DNA from: an uncultured Bacillaceae bacterium
GTDB lineage: Bacteria > Bacillota > Bacilli > Bacillales > Amphibacillaceae
DNA: 5,660 nt
Direction of reading: 5' to 3'
Assembly (NCBI GenBank): GCA_945639745.1
Contig: CALZEK010000105.1
Span: 1 to 5,660 of the forward strand
Shown here: in pieces, positions 1-5,660 of the stretch
Position numbering within the stretch: the stretch's first letter is position 1
How the letters are laid out: every line of letters starts with the position of its first letter
Made by a program: the position numbers and the translations under genes
The notes under the pieces: generated by a model
The model's database searches: none
Told to the model about the DNA's origin: nothing
What the model saw: only the letters and a program-made list of their open reading frames with translations

Positions 1-11
1 TCAAAAGCCAT
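1..11 (-). CDS. pdhC: Dihydrolipoyllysine acetyltransferase (PDH E2), first codons only
   Basis: Only the start codon and two further full codons (Met-Ala-Phe, then a partial codon GA) lie inside the window. The E2 component carries the swinging lipoyl domain and moves the acetyl group from the E1 (PdhA/PdhB) active site to CoA. PdhC proteins of Bacillales begin MAFE, which fits. The start is supported by a strong Shine-Dalgarno sequence and by its place 21 bases after the pdhB stop on the same strand, the standard pdhABCD order. The identification rests on position and these few residues, because the body of the gene is outside the window. Confidence 0.8.
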
Positions 12-16
12 ATTAA

Positions 17-22
17 CCCTCC
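17..22 (-). promoter_or_regulatory. Ribosome binding site of pdhC
   Basis: On the minus strand the sequence reads GGAGGG, followed by a 5-base spacer and ATG. It lies in the 21-base pdhB-pdhC gap and fixes the pdhC start at position 11. Confidence 0.85.
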
Positions 23-32
23 ATTCATAAAT

Positions 33-1010
33 TTAATAATTAATTACTTCATTTACTTTTTCAATAACATCTTCATGGTTTGGTAACCAAACACTCTCCG
101 CTGCGGCAAATGAGTAAACTGTATCTGGTGCAGTTACTCTTAATACCGGAGCCTCTAAATGCAAAATAGCTCTTTCTTGAATTTCTGATATAATATTAGC
201 AGCTATTCCAGCTTGTCGTTGAGCTTCTTGAACAACGACTACACGATTAGTTTTTTTAACAGACTCAACAATTGTATCAATATCAATTGGAGAAACTGTA
301 CGTAAATCAATTACTTCTGCGTCAACATCTTCTTTTTCTAATTCTTCTGCTGCTTTTAAGCAAGTATGAACCATTGCTCCATAAGCTATTAAGGTTACGT
401 CATTTCCTTCACGCTTTACATCAGCTTTGCCAAGATCAATCGTATACTCTTCTTCCGGTACTTCACCTCTAAACGAGCGATAAAGTTTCATATGTTCTAA
501 AAATATGACTGGATCATTATCGCGTATTGCTGCAATTAATAATCCTTTAGCATCATATGGTGTTGAAGGTATAACAACTTTTAAACCTGGTTGTTGAGCC
601 ACTAAACCTTCAAGTGAATCAGCATGCATTTCTGGTGTTTGTACACCACCGCCAAATGGAGATCTAACTGTAATTGGTGATGAAAATCTTCCACCTGAAC
701 GATATCTCATTCTAGCCATTTGACCATTAATTGAGTCCATGACTTCATAAAGAAAACCAAAAAACTGTATTTCTGGCACTGGTCTAAAACCTTCCAGTGC
801 TAATCCAATAGCAAGACCACCAATTGCTGATTCTGCAAGCGGTGTGTCAAATACTCGATCTTCACCAAATTCCGCTTGTAATCCTTCTGTCGCTCTGAAA
901 ACACCACCATTTTTCCCTACATCTTCACCAAAAATCAAAACGTTCTCATCGTTCTTTAACTCCGTATGCATTGCATCGGTAATAGCTTGAATCATAGTCA
1001 TTTGTGCCAT
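33..1010 (-). CDS. pdhB: Pyruvate dehydrogenase E1 component, beta subunit
   Basis: This is the beta subunit of the thiamine-diphosphate-dependent E1 enzyme, which decarboxylates pyruvate and acetylates the lipoyl group of PdhC in the cytoplasm. The 325-residue length is the usual one for this family in Bacillales. Visible marks are the FGEDVG stretch (about 27-32), DTPLAES with Glu60, RSPFGGG (116-122), and His129 in TPEMHA. Glu60 and His129 correspond to the known active-site Glu59 and His128 of the Geobacillus stearothermophilus enzyme, which is numbered without the initiator Met. The C-terminal transketolase-type domain contains VIDLRTVSP (233-241) and [11 protein letters not shown] (258-268). 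I chose the ATG at 1010 (MAQMTM) over an in-frame TTG at 1031, because a GGAG site precedes the ATG at good spacing and the family starts there. The gene begins one base after the pdhA stop, so the two E1 subunits are translationally linked. Confidence 0.97.
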   Translation of the reverse strand: MAQMTMIQAITDAMHTELKNDENVLIFGEDVGKNGGVFRATEGLQAEFGEDRVFDTPLAESAIGGLAIGLALEGFRPVPEIQFFGFLYEVMDSINGQMARMRYRSGGRFSSPITVRSPFGGGVQTPEMHADSLEGLVAQQPGLKVVIPSTPYDAKGLLIAAIRDNDPVIFLEHMKLYRSFRGEVPEEEYTIDLGKADVKREGNDVTLIAYGAMVHTCLKAAEELEKEDVDAEVIDLRTVSPIDIDTIVESVKKTNRVVVVQEAQRQAGIAANIISEIQERAILHLEAPVLRVTAPDTVYSFAAAESVWLPNHEDVIEKVNEVINY

Positions 1011-1011
1011 A

Positions 1012-2100
<1,089 letters not shown>

Positions 2101-2114
2101 TCACCAAACCTCTC
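2101..2114 (-). promoter_or_regulatory. Split ribosome binding site of pdhA
   Basis: On the minus strand GAGAGG (2109-2114) lies 14 bases from the ATG, which is too far alone. GGTGA (2101-2105) lies 6 bases from it and matches the extended Shine-Dalgarno sequence AAGGAGGTGA. Together they support the start at 2094, but the site is weaker than that of pdhC. Confidence 0.6.
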
Positions 2115-2158
2115 TTTATTTTATTTCTTTTAATTATCTCAAAAGCAATATTTATCGC

Positions 2159-2183
2159 ATGTAAGAGTTATTATCTGTTACAT
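2159..2183 (-). other. Hairpin in the pdhA leader (proximal)
   Basis: ATGTAA (2159-2164) pairs with TTACAT (2178-2183). After one G-G mismatch on the plus strand (C-C in the minus-strand RNA), two further pairs close a 7-base loop. If transcription starts near 2219, this lies in the pdhA 5' untranslated RNA about 65 bases before the start codon. No run of U follows on the minus strand, so it is not a terminator. The stem is AT-rich and its significance is uncertain. Confidence 0.4.
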
Positions 2184-2199
2184 AATTTTATTTTTTTGA

Positions 2200-2218
2200 A
2201 GTAGTACAATTAACTACT
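2200..2218 (-). other. Hairpin in the pdhA leader (distal)
   Basis: AGTAGT (2200-2205) and ACTACT (2213-2218) form a 6-bp stem with a 7-base loop. It would lie at the very 5' end of a transcript made from the TTGACA/TACACT promoter. It could protect the mRNA end, bind a regulator, or be chance. Confidence 0.4.
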
Positions 2219-2384
2219 AATAACAAGTGTAACTTACAAATACTATTTGTGTCAATTCTTCTGCTATATCAAGTGATTTTTTGTCTTTATTTTTATTTTT
2301 CTGTTTAATTATAGCAGCTTTTAAACTTCTGTTACAGTAACAACACTCATCTGTACTACAACAATGTGTTCGCTTACATATCAT
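2217..2384 (-). CDS. Possible small cysteine-rich protein (55 codons)
   Basis: This is an uninterrupted frame from ATG at 2384 to TAG at 2217, in the gap between the lipoprotein gene and pdhA. I do not recognise the product. Its N-terminal third holds six cysteines (C3, C8, C9, C14, C15, C17) plus His7, spaced like a small metal-binding knuckle. A Lys/Asn-rich stretch follows (27-36), then an ordinary-looking tail, SLDIAEELTQIVFVSYTCY (37-55). By my count G+C is about 31%, 36% and 16% at codon positions 1, 2 and 3, the pattern of real genes in an AT-rich genome. Against it, no Shine-Dalgarno sequence precedes the ATG, the lipoprotein terminator ends only a few bases upstream, and promoter-like elements for pdhA lie inside the frame. 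It may be a real unannotated gene, a decayed one, or chance. Confidence 0.4.
   Translation of the reverse strand: MICKRTHCCSTDECCYCNRSLKAAIIKQKNKNKDKKSLDIAEELTQIVFVSYTCY
2226..2255 (-). promoter_or_regulatory. Main candidate promoter of pdhA (P2)
   Basis: The minus strand has a perfect -35 box TTGACA (2250-2255), an 18-base spacer and -10 box TACACT (2226-2231), matching 4 of 6 consensus positions. The predicted transcript starts near 2219, giving a pdhA leader of about 125 bases. Because a terminator closes the upstream lipoprotein gene, a pdhA promoter is expected in this gap. The spacer is filled by a 15-bp inverted repeat. Confidence 0.65.
2236..2250. promoter_or_regulatory. Perfect inverted repeat between -35 and -10 of P2 (operator candidate)
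   Basis: ACAAATA and TATTTGT flank a single central base. It occupies most of the P2 spacer and touches the last base of the -35 box, the place where a repressor would block RNA polymerase. It does not match CcpA, CodY or Rex sites as I know them. In such AT-rich DNA one 7-bp palindrome in a few hundred bases is not very improbable, so position is the stronger argument. Confidence 0.45.
2308..2335 (-). promoter_or_regulatory. Second candidate promoter of pdhA (P1, extended -10)
   Basis: The minus strand reads TGCTATAAT (2308-2316), a perfect -10 box with the extended TGN element. A 16-base spacer separates it from GTAACA (2330-2335), which matches 4 of 6 positions of the -35 consensus. The start would be near 2301, about 200 bases before pdhA. 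It lies inside the possible cysteine-rich frame, so if that frame is translated this match may be a coding coincidence. Confidence 0.5.
2330..2342. promoter_or_regulatory. 13-bp perfect palindrome over the -35 of P1
   Basis: TGTTAC and GTAACA flank one central base, covering the -35 box of P1. The 9-mer TCTGTTACA at its left side recurs in the pdhA leader (about 2175-2183). This could be an operator for an unidentified regulator. Part of it would encode a Cys-Cys-Tyr-Cys run if the small frame is real. Confidence 0.35.
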
Positions 2385-2388
2385 TATT

Positions 2389-2417
2389 AAAAAAATCTAA
2401 ATCAGATGAGTTAGATT
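2389..2417 (-). terminator. Terminator of the YkyA-type lipoprotein gene
   Basis: On the minus strand AATCTAA (2417-2411) pairs with TTAGATT (2400-2394) across a 10-base interval, and a run of seven T follows (2395-2389). The stem begins inside the stop codon, so the terminator overlaps the end of the gene. It separates this gene from pdhA and implies that pdhA has its own promoter. Confidence 0.75.
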
Positions 2418-3072
2418 ATTTATTGTTATATTTAACATTCAAATCCATTAGATTATATAAGTCTTTTTTTAATCCATTATATTTTTCTGTTTGTTTGTTC
2501 ATTTTTTTATTTAATTCAAGTGCTTGCTCACTTTGACTATTAATTGCTTCAAGTTGTTGGAAAAAATCTTCTGAATTACTAGCTTTATCTTTTATGAGTT
2601 CGAATAATTTATATCTTTTTTCAATAACTTCTAAATATTCATCAACAAACTCGTTATAAGTTTTATAACGATTATTCATCACTTCATACATTTCTAATCC
2701 TGTTTCTTTTGGTTCTGCTTCTTCTATTTTTTCAATTAAAGATTTATTTTTTTCAAATTCTTTTTGAGTTTTATTGATGAACTCTTTTTCTGTATTTAAT
2801 GAATCTTTTAATTGATCATTAATATTAATCAGTTCATCTGATTGCAATTTAATTTCTTTAAAATCTTGATCTGTTAACTTTGCAAGATCTGCTAACAATG
2901 CTTTGTTCTTTTTTTCTATTTCATTCATGGTCTCTACATTTTCATTTGACTCTTCGATTTCTACAATTTCTTCTAAATTAGCATGAAGCTTTTCTTCTAT
3001 CGATCCCCCACAAGCTGACAAAAAAACAATTGAAATAAATATTGATATACTAAAAATAGATTTACCTTTCAA
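2416..3072 (-). CDS. ykyA: YkyA-type putative cell-wall/membrane lipoprotein
   Basis: The 218-residue protein begins with a basic N terminus and a hydrophobic stretch (about 6-17), followed by the lipobox L18-S19-A20-C21. This predicts lipid attachment at Cys21 and anchoring on the outer face of the membrane. The rest is very rich in Glu, Lys, Asn and Leu with long heptad-like stretches (about 28-120 and 135-205), so it is probably mostly alpha-helical and coiled-coil. Position next to pdhA, length, lipobox and helical character match B. subtilis YkyA, an uncharacterised family sometimes called cell-wall binding lipoprotein. The molecular role is unknown. The start codon is TTG, supported by AGAGGTG 5 bases upstream. 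The gene is transcribed away from def and ends in its own terminator, so it is probably monocistronic. The family assignment rests largely on context because the sequence is low in complexity. Confidence 0.75.
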   Translation of the reverse strand: MKGKSIFSISIFISIVFLSACGGSIEEKLHANLEEIVEIEESNENVETMNEIEKKNKALLADLAKLTDQDFKEIKLQSDELININDQLKDSLNTEKEFINKTQKEFEKNKSLIEKIEEAEPKETGLEMYEVMNNRYKTYNEFVDEYLEVIEKRYKLFELIKDKASNSEDFFQQLEAINSQSEQALELNKKMNKQTEKYNGLKKDLYNLMDLNVKYNNK

Positions 3073-3078
3073 ATGAGC

Positions 3079-3085
3079 ACCTCTT
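3079..3085 (-). promoter_or_regulatory. Ribosome binding site fixing the TTG start of ykyA
   Basis: The minus strand reads AGAGGTG, then CTCAT, then TTG. The following codons give the Lys-containing signal peptide. No ATG in frame offers a complete signal sequence, so TTG is the likely start. Confidence 0.75.
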
Positions 3086-3104
3086 CTAAAATTTCATATA
3101 GTGT

Positions 3105-3113
3105 AGTGTACCA
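3105..3113 (-). promoter_or_regulatory. Candidate extended -10 promoter of ykyA
   Basis: The minus strand reads TGGTACACT, an extended -10 with box TACACT (4 of 6). Transcription would start near 3098, about 25 bases before the TTG codon. I see no good -35 box 16-18 bases upstream, so it would rely on the TGN element. A near copy (ACACT) follows directly, making TACACTACACT. Confidence 0.4.
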
Positions 3114-3175
3114 AATTTTTAATAAAAATAATAGCTGATATTAAAGAGGTGATTATTAATTTTTTTTACTATTTA

Positions 3176-3184
3176 TGATATATT
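3176..3184 (+). promoter_or_regulatory. Candidate extended -10 promoter of def
   Basis: TGATATATT consists of the TGN element and a -10 box TATATT (5 of 6). The best -35 at 17 bases, TTAATT (3156-3161), matches 3 of 6. The predicted start near 3191 gives a leader of about 30 bases containing the def ribosome binding site. It is divergent from the ykyA promoter. Confidence 0.5.
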
Positions 3185-3219
3185 AACTTTAGAGTAAAAT
3201 TTAGATAGGAGAAATTTAA

Positions 3220-3768
3220 ATGCTGACAATGAAAGATATCGTACGAGATAATGAAGCATCTTTACGAGAAAAATCAAAACCAGTTGAGTTACCACCTTCA
3301 AAAGAAACGAAAGATACTTTAAATAAAATGCTAGAATTTCTATTAAATAGTCAAGACGATGACATTGCCGAAAAATACAATTTAAGACCAGGTGTAGGAA
3401 TTGCTGCTCCTCAAATCGGAATTAACGAACAATTAACAGTTGTCCACTTTGACTATGACGATAAACTTTATAGTTATAAGTTAATCAACCCTAAAATAAT
3501 AAGTCACTCCGTTGAACTTGCTTATTTAGCTGGTGGAGAAGGGTGTTTATCTGTTGATGATGACTATGAGGGATATGTGCTTAGATATGCACGAATTACC
3601 ATTAAAGCATTTGATGAAAATGGGGAACCTTTAAAATTAAGATTTAGAGGTTATCCGGCAATTGTTTTACAACATGAAATTGATCATTTAAATGGAATTC
3701 TTTTTTACGATCACATTAATAAAGAAAATCCTTTTGCTGCACCTGAATCTGCTAAAGAAATCAATTAA
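3220..3768 (+). CDS. def: Peptide deformylase (type 2)
   Basis: This enzyme removes the formyl group from the N-terminal Met of new proteins at the ribosome, the step before methionine aminopeptidase, and uses a bound Fe(II) or similar metal. All three signature motifs are present: GVGIAAPQ (58-65), EGCLS (107-111) with metal ligand Cys109, and HEIDH (152-156) with ligands His152 and His156 and catalytic Glu153. The 182-residue length, the MLTMKDI(I/V)RD start and the insertion before motif 1 (about 44-57) match type 2 deformylases of Gram-positive bacteria; from memory the S. aureus enzyme has 183 residues. The ATG at 3220 follows AGGAG (3207-3211) by 8 bases. It has its own promoter and a strong terminator, so it is probably a single-gene unit. 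Confidence 0.97.
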   Translation: MLTMKDIVRDNEASLREKSKPVELPPSKETKDTLNKMLEFLLNSQDDDIAEKYNLRPGVGIAAPQIGINEQLTVVHFDYDDKLYSYKLINPKIISHSVELAYLAGGEGCLSVDDDYEGYVLRYARITIKAFDENGEPLKLRFRGYPAIVLQHEIDHLNGILFYDHINKENPFAAPESAKEIN

Positions 3769-3793
3769 AACAGTACATAGTGTACTGTTTTTT
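3767..3793 (+). terminator. Rho-independent terminator of def
   Basis: AAAACAGTACA (3767-3777) pairs perfectly with TGTACTGTTTT (3781-3791) across a 3-base loop TAG, and the T run continues to 3793. The 11-bp stem starts within the def stop codon. It should separate def from the small frame, rpoY and rnjA. Confidence 0.92.
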
Positions 3794-3824
3794 ATTTATT
3801 TCAATAATAATTTAAATTTTAATA

Positions 3825-3851
3825 GATTTGTGTATCATATTTTTACAAATC
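3825..3851. repeat. Inverted repeat upstream of the small basic-peptide frame
   Basis: GATTTGT (3825-3831) and ACAAATC (3845-3851) are perfect complements 13 bases apart, just upstream of TATAAT (3856-3861). It could be an operator or an RNA stem. The half-site resembles TATTTGT/ACAAATA in the pdhA promoter, but the orientation spacing differs and both are AT-rich. Confidence 0.35.
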
Positions 3852-3855
3852 ATAC

Positions 3856-3861
3856 TATAAT
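3856..3861 (+). promoter_or_regulatory. Candidate -10 box for the 3944-4027 / rpoY / rnjA unit
   Basis: A perfect TATAAT lies after the def terminator and before the small frame, where a new promoter is expected. At 17 bases upstream the hexamer TATCAT is a poor -35, and no TGN element is present. The leader before the small frame would be about 75 bases. Confidence 0.4.
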
Positions 3862-3943
3862 AGAATTAATGGGATTGAATCGGTTGATCGTTATTGTTAC
3901 TTTTCTTTAATTATTTGATTAAATAAAGAAGGGAGAGGTACGT

Positions 3944-4027
3944 ATGTTAAAGCGCCTAAGAGATAAGATTAGAAAACGTATCAAAGAAGTACTAGGCAAA
4001 TCACGTGTACCTACGACCGGAAAATAA
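3944..4027 (+). CDS. Small basic amphipathic peptide (27 residues), unknown function
   Basis: The frame from ATG at 3944 to TAA at 4027 is preceded by GGGAGAGGT (3931-3939), one of the best Shine-Dalgarno matches in the window, in a region otherwise free of genes. The peptide has six Lys and five Arg against one Asp and one Glu, a net charge near +9. Leu2, Leu5, Ile9, Ile13, Val16 and Leu17 would line one face of an N-terminal helix. The tail, GKSRVPTTGK (18-27), is polar. I do not recognise the family. By composition it could bind RNA, ribosomes or membranes, or be a leader peptide whose translation affects the downstream rpoY-rnjA message. No cysteine, signal peptide or transmembrane segment is visible. 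The ribosome binding site makes translation likely; the function is open. Confidence 0.6.
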   Translation: MLKRLRDKIRKRIKEVLGKSRVPTTGK

Positions 4028-4049
4028 AGTAACTAACTTGCTTTAAGAT

Positions 4050-4068
4050 AAATTAGTCAAACTAATTT
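4050..4068 (+). other. Short AT-rich hairpin after the small basic-peptide frame
   Basis: AAATTAGT (4050-4057) pairs perfectly with ACTAATTT (4061-4068) across a 3-base loop, 22 bases after the small stop codon. TAAG follows instead of a T run, so it is at best a weak terminator or a pausing or processing stem. Downstream rpoY could therefore still be read from the upstream promoter. Confidence 0.45.
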
Positions 4069-4108
4069 TAAGTAAAAGAGACGGAGAACTGAATATTTTT
4101 ATCGCTTT

Positions 4109-4139
4109 ATGACGTTTCAGATGCAATCTGTAGCGCTAT
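4109..4139 (+). ncRNA. Long hairpin in the leader of rpoY-rnjA, possible structured RNA element
   Basis: The arms 4109-4122 and 4126-4139 pair over 14 positions with two mismatches (U-U and A-C) and two G-U pairs, around a 3-base loop GCA. The core is CAGAT/ATCTG. It lies about 80 bases before the rpoY start, has no T run after it, and is richer in G+C than its surroundings. It may be a 5' untranslated element, an RNase processing site or part of a small RNA. I do not recognise it as a known riboswitch or T-box. Confidence 0.4.
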
Positions 4140-4155
4140 TTAAAAGTATCTACAT

Positions 4156-4185
4156 TTGCCAAAAAACTTTATTAAAGCCTTACAT
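4156..4185 (+). promoter_or_regulatory. Weak candidate promoter close to rpoY
   Basis: TTGCCA (4156-4161) matches 4 of 6 positions of the -35 consensus. At 18 bases it is followed by TTACAT (4180-4185), only 3 of 6 for the -10. A start near 4192 would give a short leader of about 30 bases. The match is poor, and reading from the TATAAT at 3856 is an equally good explanation. Confidence 0.25.
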
Positions 4186-4221
4186 CATTAAAATAATAAT
4201 AAATTTAATAGGAGAGATAGA

Positions 4222-4431
4222 ATGATTTTTAAAGTACTTTATCAAAAATTACAAGAAGAAGCACCAGTTCGTGAGCACACATCGAGCTTGTATTTGGAAG
4301 CAGACTCGATTCAAGATGCACGTGAAAAATTATCAGAACGTAATATAAACATTGAATATATTCATGCTTTAGATGGCGCACATTTAGCATATGAAAAACG
4401 TTCTGAAAACTTTGAGTTAGAGTCGTTATAA
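4222..4431 (+). CDS. rpoY: RNA polymerase epsilon subunit (YkzG/DUF1447)
   Basis: This is the small accessory subunit of Firmicutes RNA polymerase (epsilon, formerly YkzG). It binds core enzyme and is not essential in the species studied. The 69-residue length is typical. The family pattern is easy to see: FKVLYQ (3-8), VREHT (16-20), SLYLEA (22-27), RNINIEYI (40-47), then L-x-GAHL-x-YEK (50-59). The ATG follows AGGAG by 7 bases. It sits 4 bases before rnjA, as in other Bacillales where rpoY and rnjA are paired. The joint expression of a polymerase subunit and the main 5'-3' RNA-degrading enzyme is a conserved arrangement of unproven meaning. Confidence 0.95.
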   Translation: MIFKVLYQKLQEEAPVREHTSSLYLEADSIQDAREKLSERNINIEYIHALDGAHLAYEKRSENFELESL

Positions 4432-4435
4432 TATA

Positions 4436-5660
4436 ATGAAATTTGTAAATAATAATGAAACAGCTGTCTTTGCGCTAGGCGGATTAGATGAAATAGGAAA
4501 AAACATGTATTGTGTTCAATTCCAAGATGAAATTATCATTATTGATGCTGGAGTTAAATTCCCAGAAGATGAACTACTTGGTATAGATTATGTTATCCCA
4601 GACTATACCTATCTTGTTCAAAACAAAGAAAAAATTAAAGCTTTAATTGTAACACATGGTCACGAAGATCATATTGGTGGTATCCCATTTTTATTAAAGG
4701 CATTAAACATTCCAGTTTATGCTGGTAAACTAGCAATGGGACTTATTCGCAATAAGTTAGAAGAACACGGTCTTTTACGTTCTGCTAAGCTTCACACATA
4801 TGTAGAAGATGATATTATAAAATTCCGTAAAACATCTGTTAGCTTCTTTCACGTAACTCACAGCATTCCAGATTCTTTTGGTGTTGTTGTTAAAACACCT
4901 TCTGGTAATATTGTTCATACTGGAGATTTTAAATTTGACTTTACACCTGTTGGCGAACCTGCCAATATTGCAAAAATGGCAGAAATTGGTGATGAAGGCG
5001 TATTGTGTTTATTATCTGATAGTACAAATAGTGAAGTTCCTGGATTTTCCCTTTCAGAACAGGTAGTCAAAGAAAGTATTGCAGACATTTTCAGTAAATC
5101 AAATGAACGATTAATTTTTGCTACATTCGCATCAAACATATATAGATTACAACAAATAGTTGAATCCGCTGTAAAATTTGATCGTAAGGTTGCTGTCTTT
5201 GGTCGTAGTATGGAAAACTCTATTAAAGTTGGACGTGAATTAGGTTACATTATTGCACCACCAGAAACCTTTATAGAACCATATGAAATCAATCGACTTC
5301 CTTCCCATGAAGTAACAATTCTATGTACAGGGTCTCAAGGTGAACCAATGGCTGCCCTATCTAGAATAGCTAATGGTACACATCGTCAAATTCAAATTGC
5401 ACCTGGAGATACAGTTGTATTCTCTTCTTCACCTATTCCAGGAAATGAAGTAGGTGTCAATCGAATCATTAACTCTTTAACACGTGGAGGAGCTAATGTG
5501 ATTCACGGAAGTGCTAGCAAAGTTCACACATCTGGACACGGAAACCAAGAAGAACAGAAACTTATGTTACGCTTAATAAAGCCTAAGTTCTTTATGCCTA
5601 TCCATGGTGAGTATCGCATGTTAAAACAACACTCTATTTTAGCACAACAATGTGATGTCG
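4436..5660 (+). CDS. rnjA: Ribonuclease J1, C terminus beyond the window
   Basis: RNase J1 is a metallo-beta-lactamase/beta-CASP nuclease with 5'-3' exonuclease and endonuclease activity, central to mRNA turnover and rRNA maturation in Firmicutes. The first 408 codons are here; the full protein is usually about 555-565 residues. The metal site is intact and numbered as in B. subtilis RNase J1: H74-G-H76-E-D78-H79, His142, Asp164 and His390. The beta-CASP part contains GRSMENSIK (256-264), [17 protein letters not shown] (298-314) and HTSGHG (364-369). No frameshift is seen. The ATG begins 4 bases after the rpoY stop with no good Shine-Dalgarno sequence, only AG/GAG scraps within rpoY, so translation is probably coupled to rpoY. 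The name RNase J1 rather than J2 rests on its place beside rpoY and the full set of catalytic residues. Confidence 0.97.
   Translation, partial: MKFVNNNETAVFALGGLDEIGKNMYCVQFQDEIIIIDAGVKFPEDELLGIDYVIPDYTYLVQNKEKIKALIVTHGHEDHIGGIPFLLKALNIPVYAGKLAMGLIRNKLEEHGLLRSAKLHTYVEDDIIKFRKTSVSFFHVTHSIPDSFGVVVKTPSGNIVHTGDFKFDFTPVGEPANIAKMAEIGDEGVLCLLSDSTNSEVPGFSLSEQVVKESIADIFSKSNERLIFATFASNIYRLQQIVESAVKFDRKVAVFGRSMENSIKVGRELGYIIAPPETFIEPYEINRLPSHEVTILCTGSQGEPMAALSRIANGTHRQIQIAPGDTVVFSSSPIPGNEVGVNRIINSLTRGGANVIHGSASKVHTSGHGNQEEQKLMLRLIKPKFFMPIHGEYRMLKQHSILAQQCDV

Noticed and set aside
272..472. Open frame of 66 codons on the plus strand inside pdhB
   Set aside because: It is antisense to a clear gene, Leu-rich and without a ribosome binding site; a shadow frame.
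2226..2255. Rex or CcpA (cre) site in the pdhA promoter
   Set aside because: A Rex site would read TTGTGA...TCACAA, whereas here the half-sites face the other way and lack the pattern. No cre-like CG core is present.
3692..3910. Open frame starting inside def and crossing its terminator
   Set aside because: It is out of frame with def, low in complexity (Leu, Ile, Asn, Phe) and runs through a strong terminator.
4050..4068. Rho-independent terminator after the small basic-peptide frame
   Set aside because: The stem is all but two pairs A-T and no T run follows it, so I list it only as a hairpin.
4109..4225. 38-codon frame whose TGA overlaps the rpoY ATG
   Set aside because: The ATGA overlap is attractive, but no Shine-Dalgarno lies near its ATG (the nearest GGAG is 22 bases away), the product is Ile/Lys-rich filler, and the first part is better explained as a hairpin.
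4878..5139. Open frames on both strands inside rnjA
   Set aside because: They overlap the conserved catalytic region of RNase J1 and are shadows of it.

Overview
The window is about 30% G+C and looks like a chromosomal housekeeping region of a low-GC member of the Bacillales, most likely the Staphylococcaceae. The gene neighbourhood (rnjA, rpoY, def, a YkyA-type lipoprotein, then pdhA-pdhB-pdhC) is one I know from staphylococci and Bacillus. From memory, PdhA, RpoY, Def and RNase J1 resemble the Staphylococcus aureus proteins but are clearly diverged. PdhB looks at least as close to the Bacillus/Geobacillus form, which would fit a relative outside Staphylococcus proper. I do not name a species.

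Left half, minus strand (1-3072): reading leftwards, a YkyA-type lipoprotein gene starts with TTG at 3072 and ends at a terminator overlapping its stop. A 321-bp gap follows. Next comes the pyruvate dehydrogenase operon: pdhA, then pdhB one base later, then the first few codons of pdhC at the window edge. The gap (2095-2415) is not empty. It holds two promoter candidates for pdhA, two perfect inverted repeats sitting on them, two hairpins in the pdhA leader, and a 55-codon cysteine-rich open frame that may be a small gene.

Right half, plus strand (3176-5660): def (peptide deformylase) has its own extended -10 promoter and a strong 11-bp terminator. Then comes a 27-codon frame with a good Shine-Dalgarno sequence, encoding a very basic amphipathic peptide. 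A 194-bp leader-like stretch with a marked hairpin follows, then rpoY (small RNA polymerase subunit) and rnjA (RNase J1), which runs off the right edge. rnjA begins 4 bases after rpoY and has no clear ribosome binding site, so its translation is probably coupled to rpoY.

The annotated genes serve central metabolism (pyruvate to acetyl-CoA), N-terminal protein maturation, transcription and mRNA decay. I see no mobile element, CRISPR array, tRNA or rRNA. The possibly undescribed parts are the two small open frames and the regulatory and structured sequences around them.
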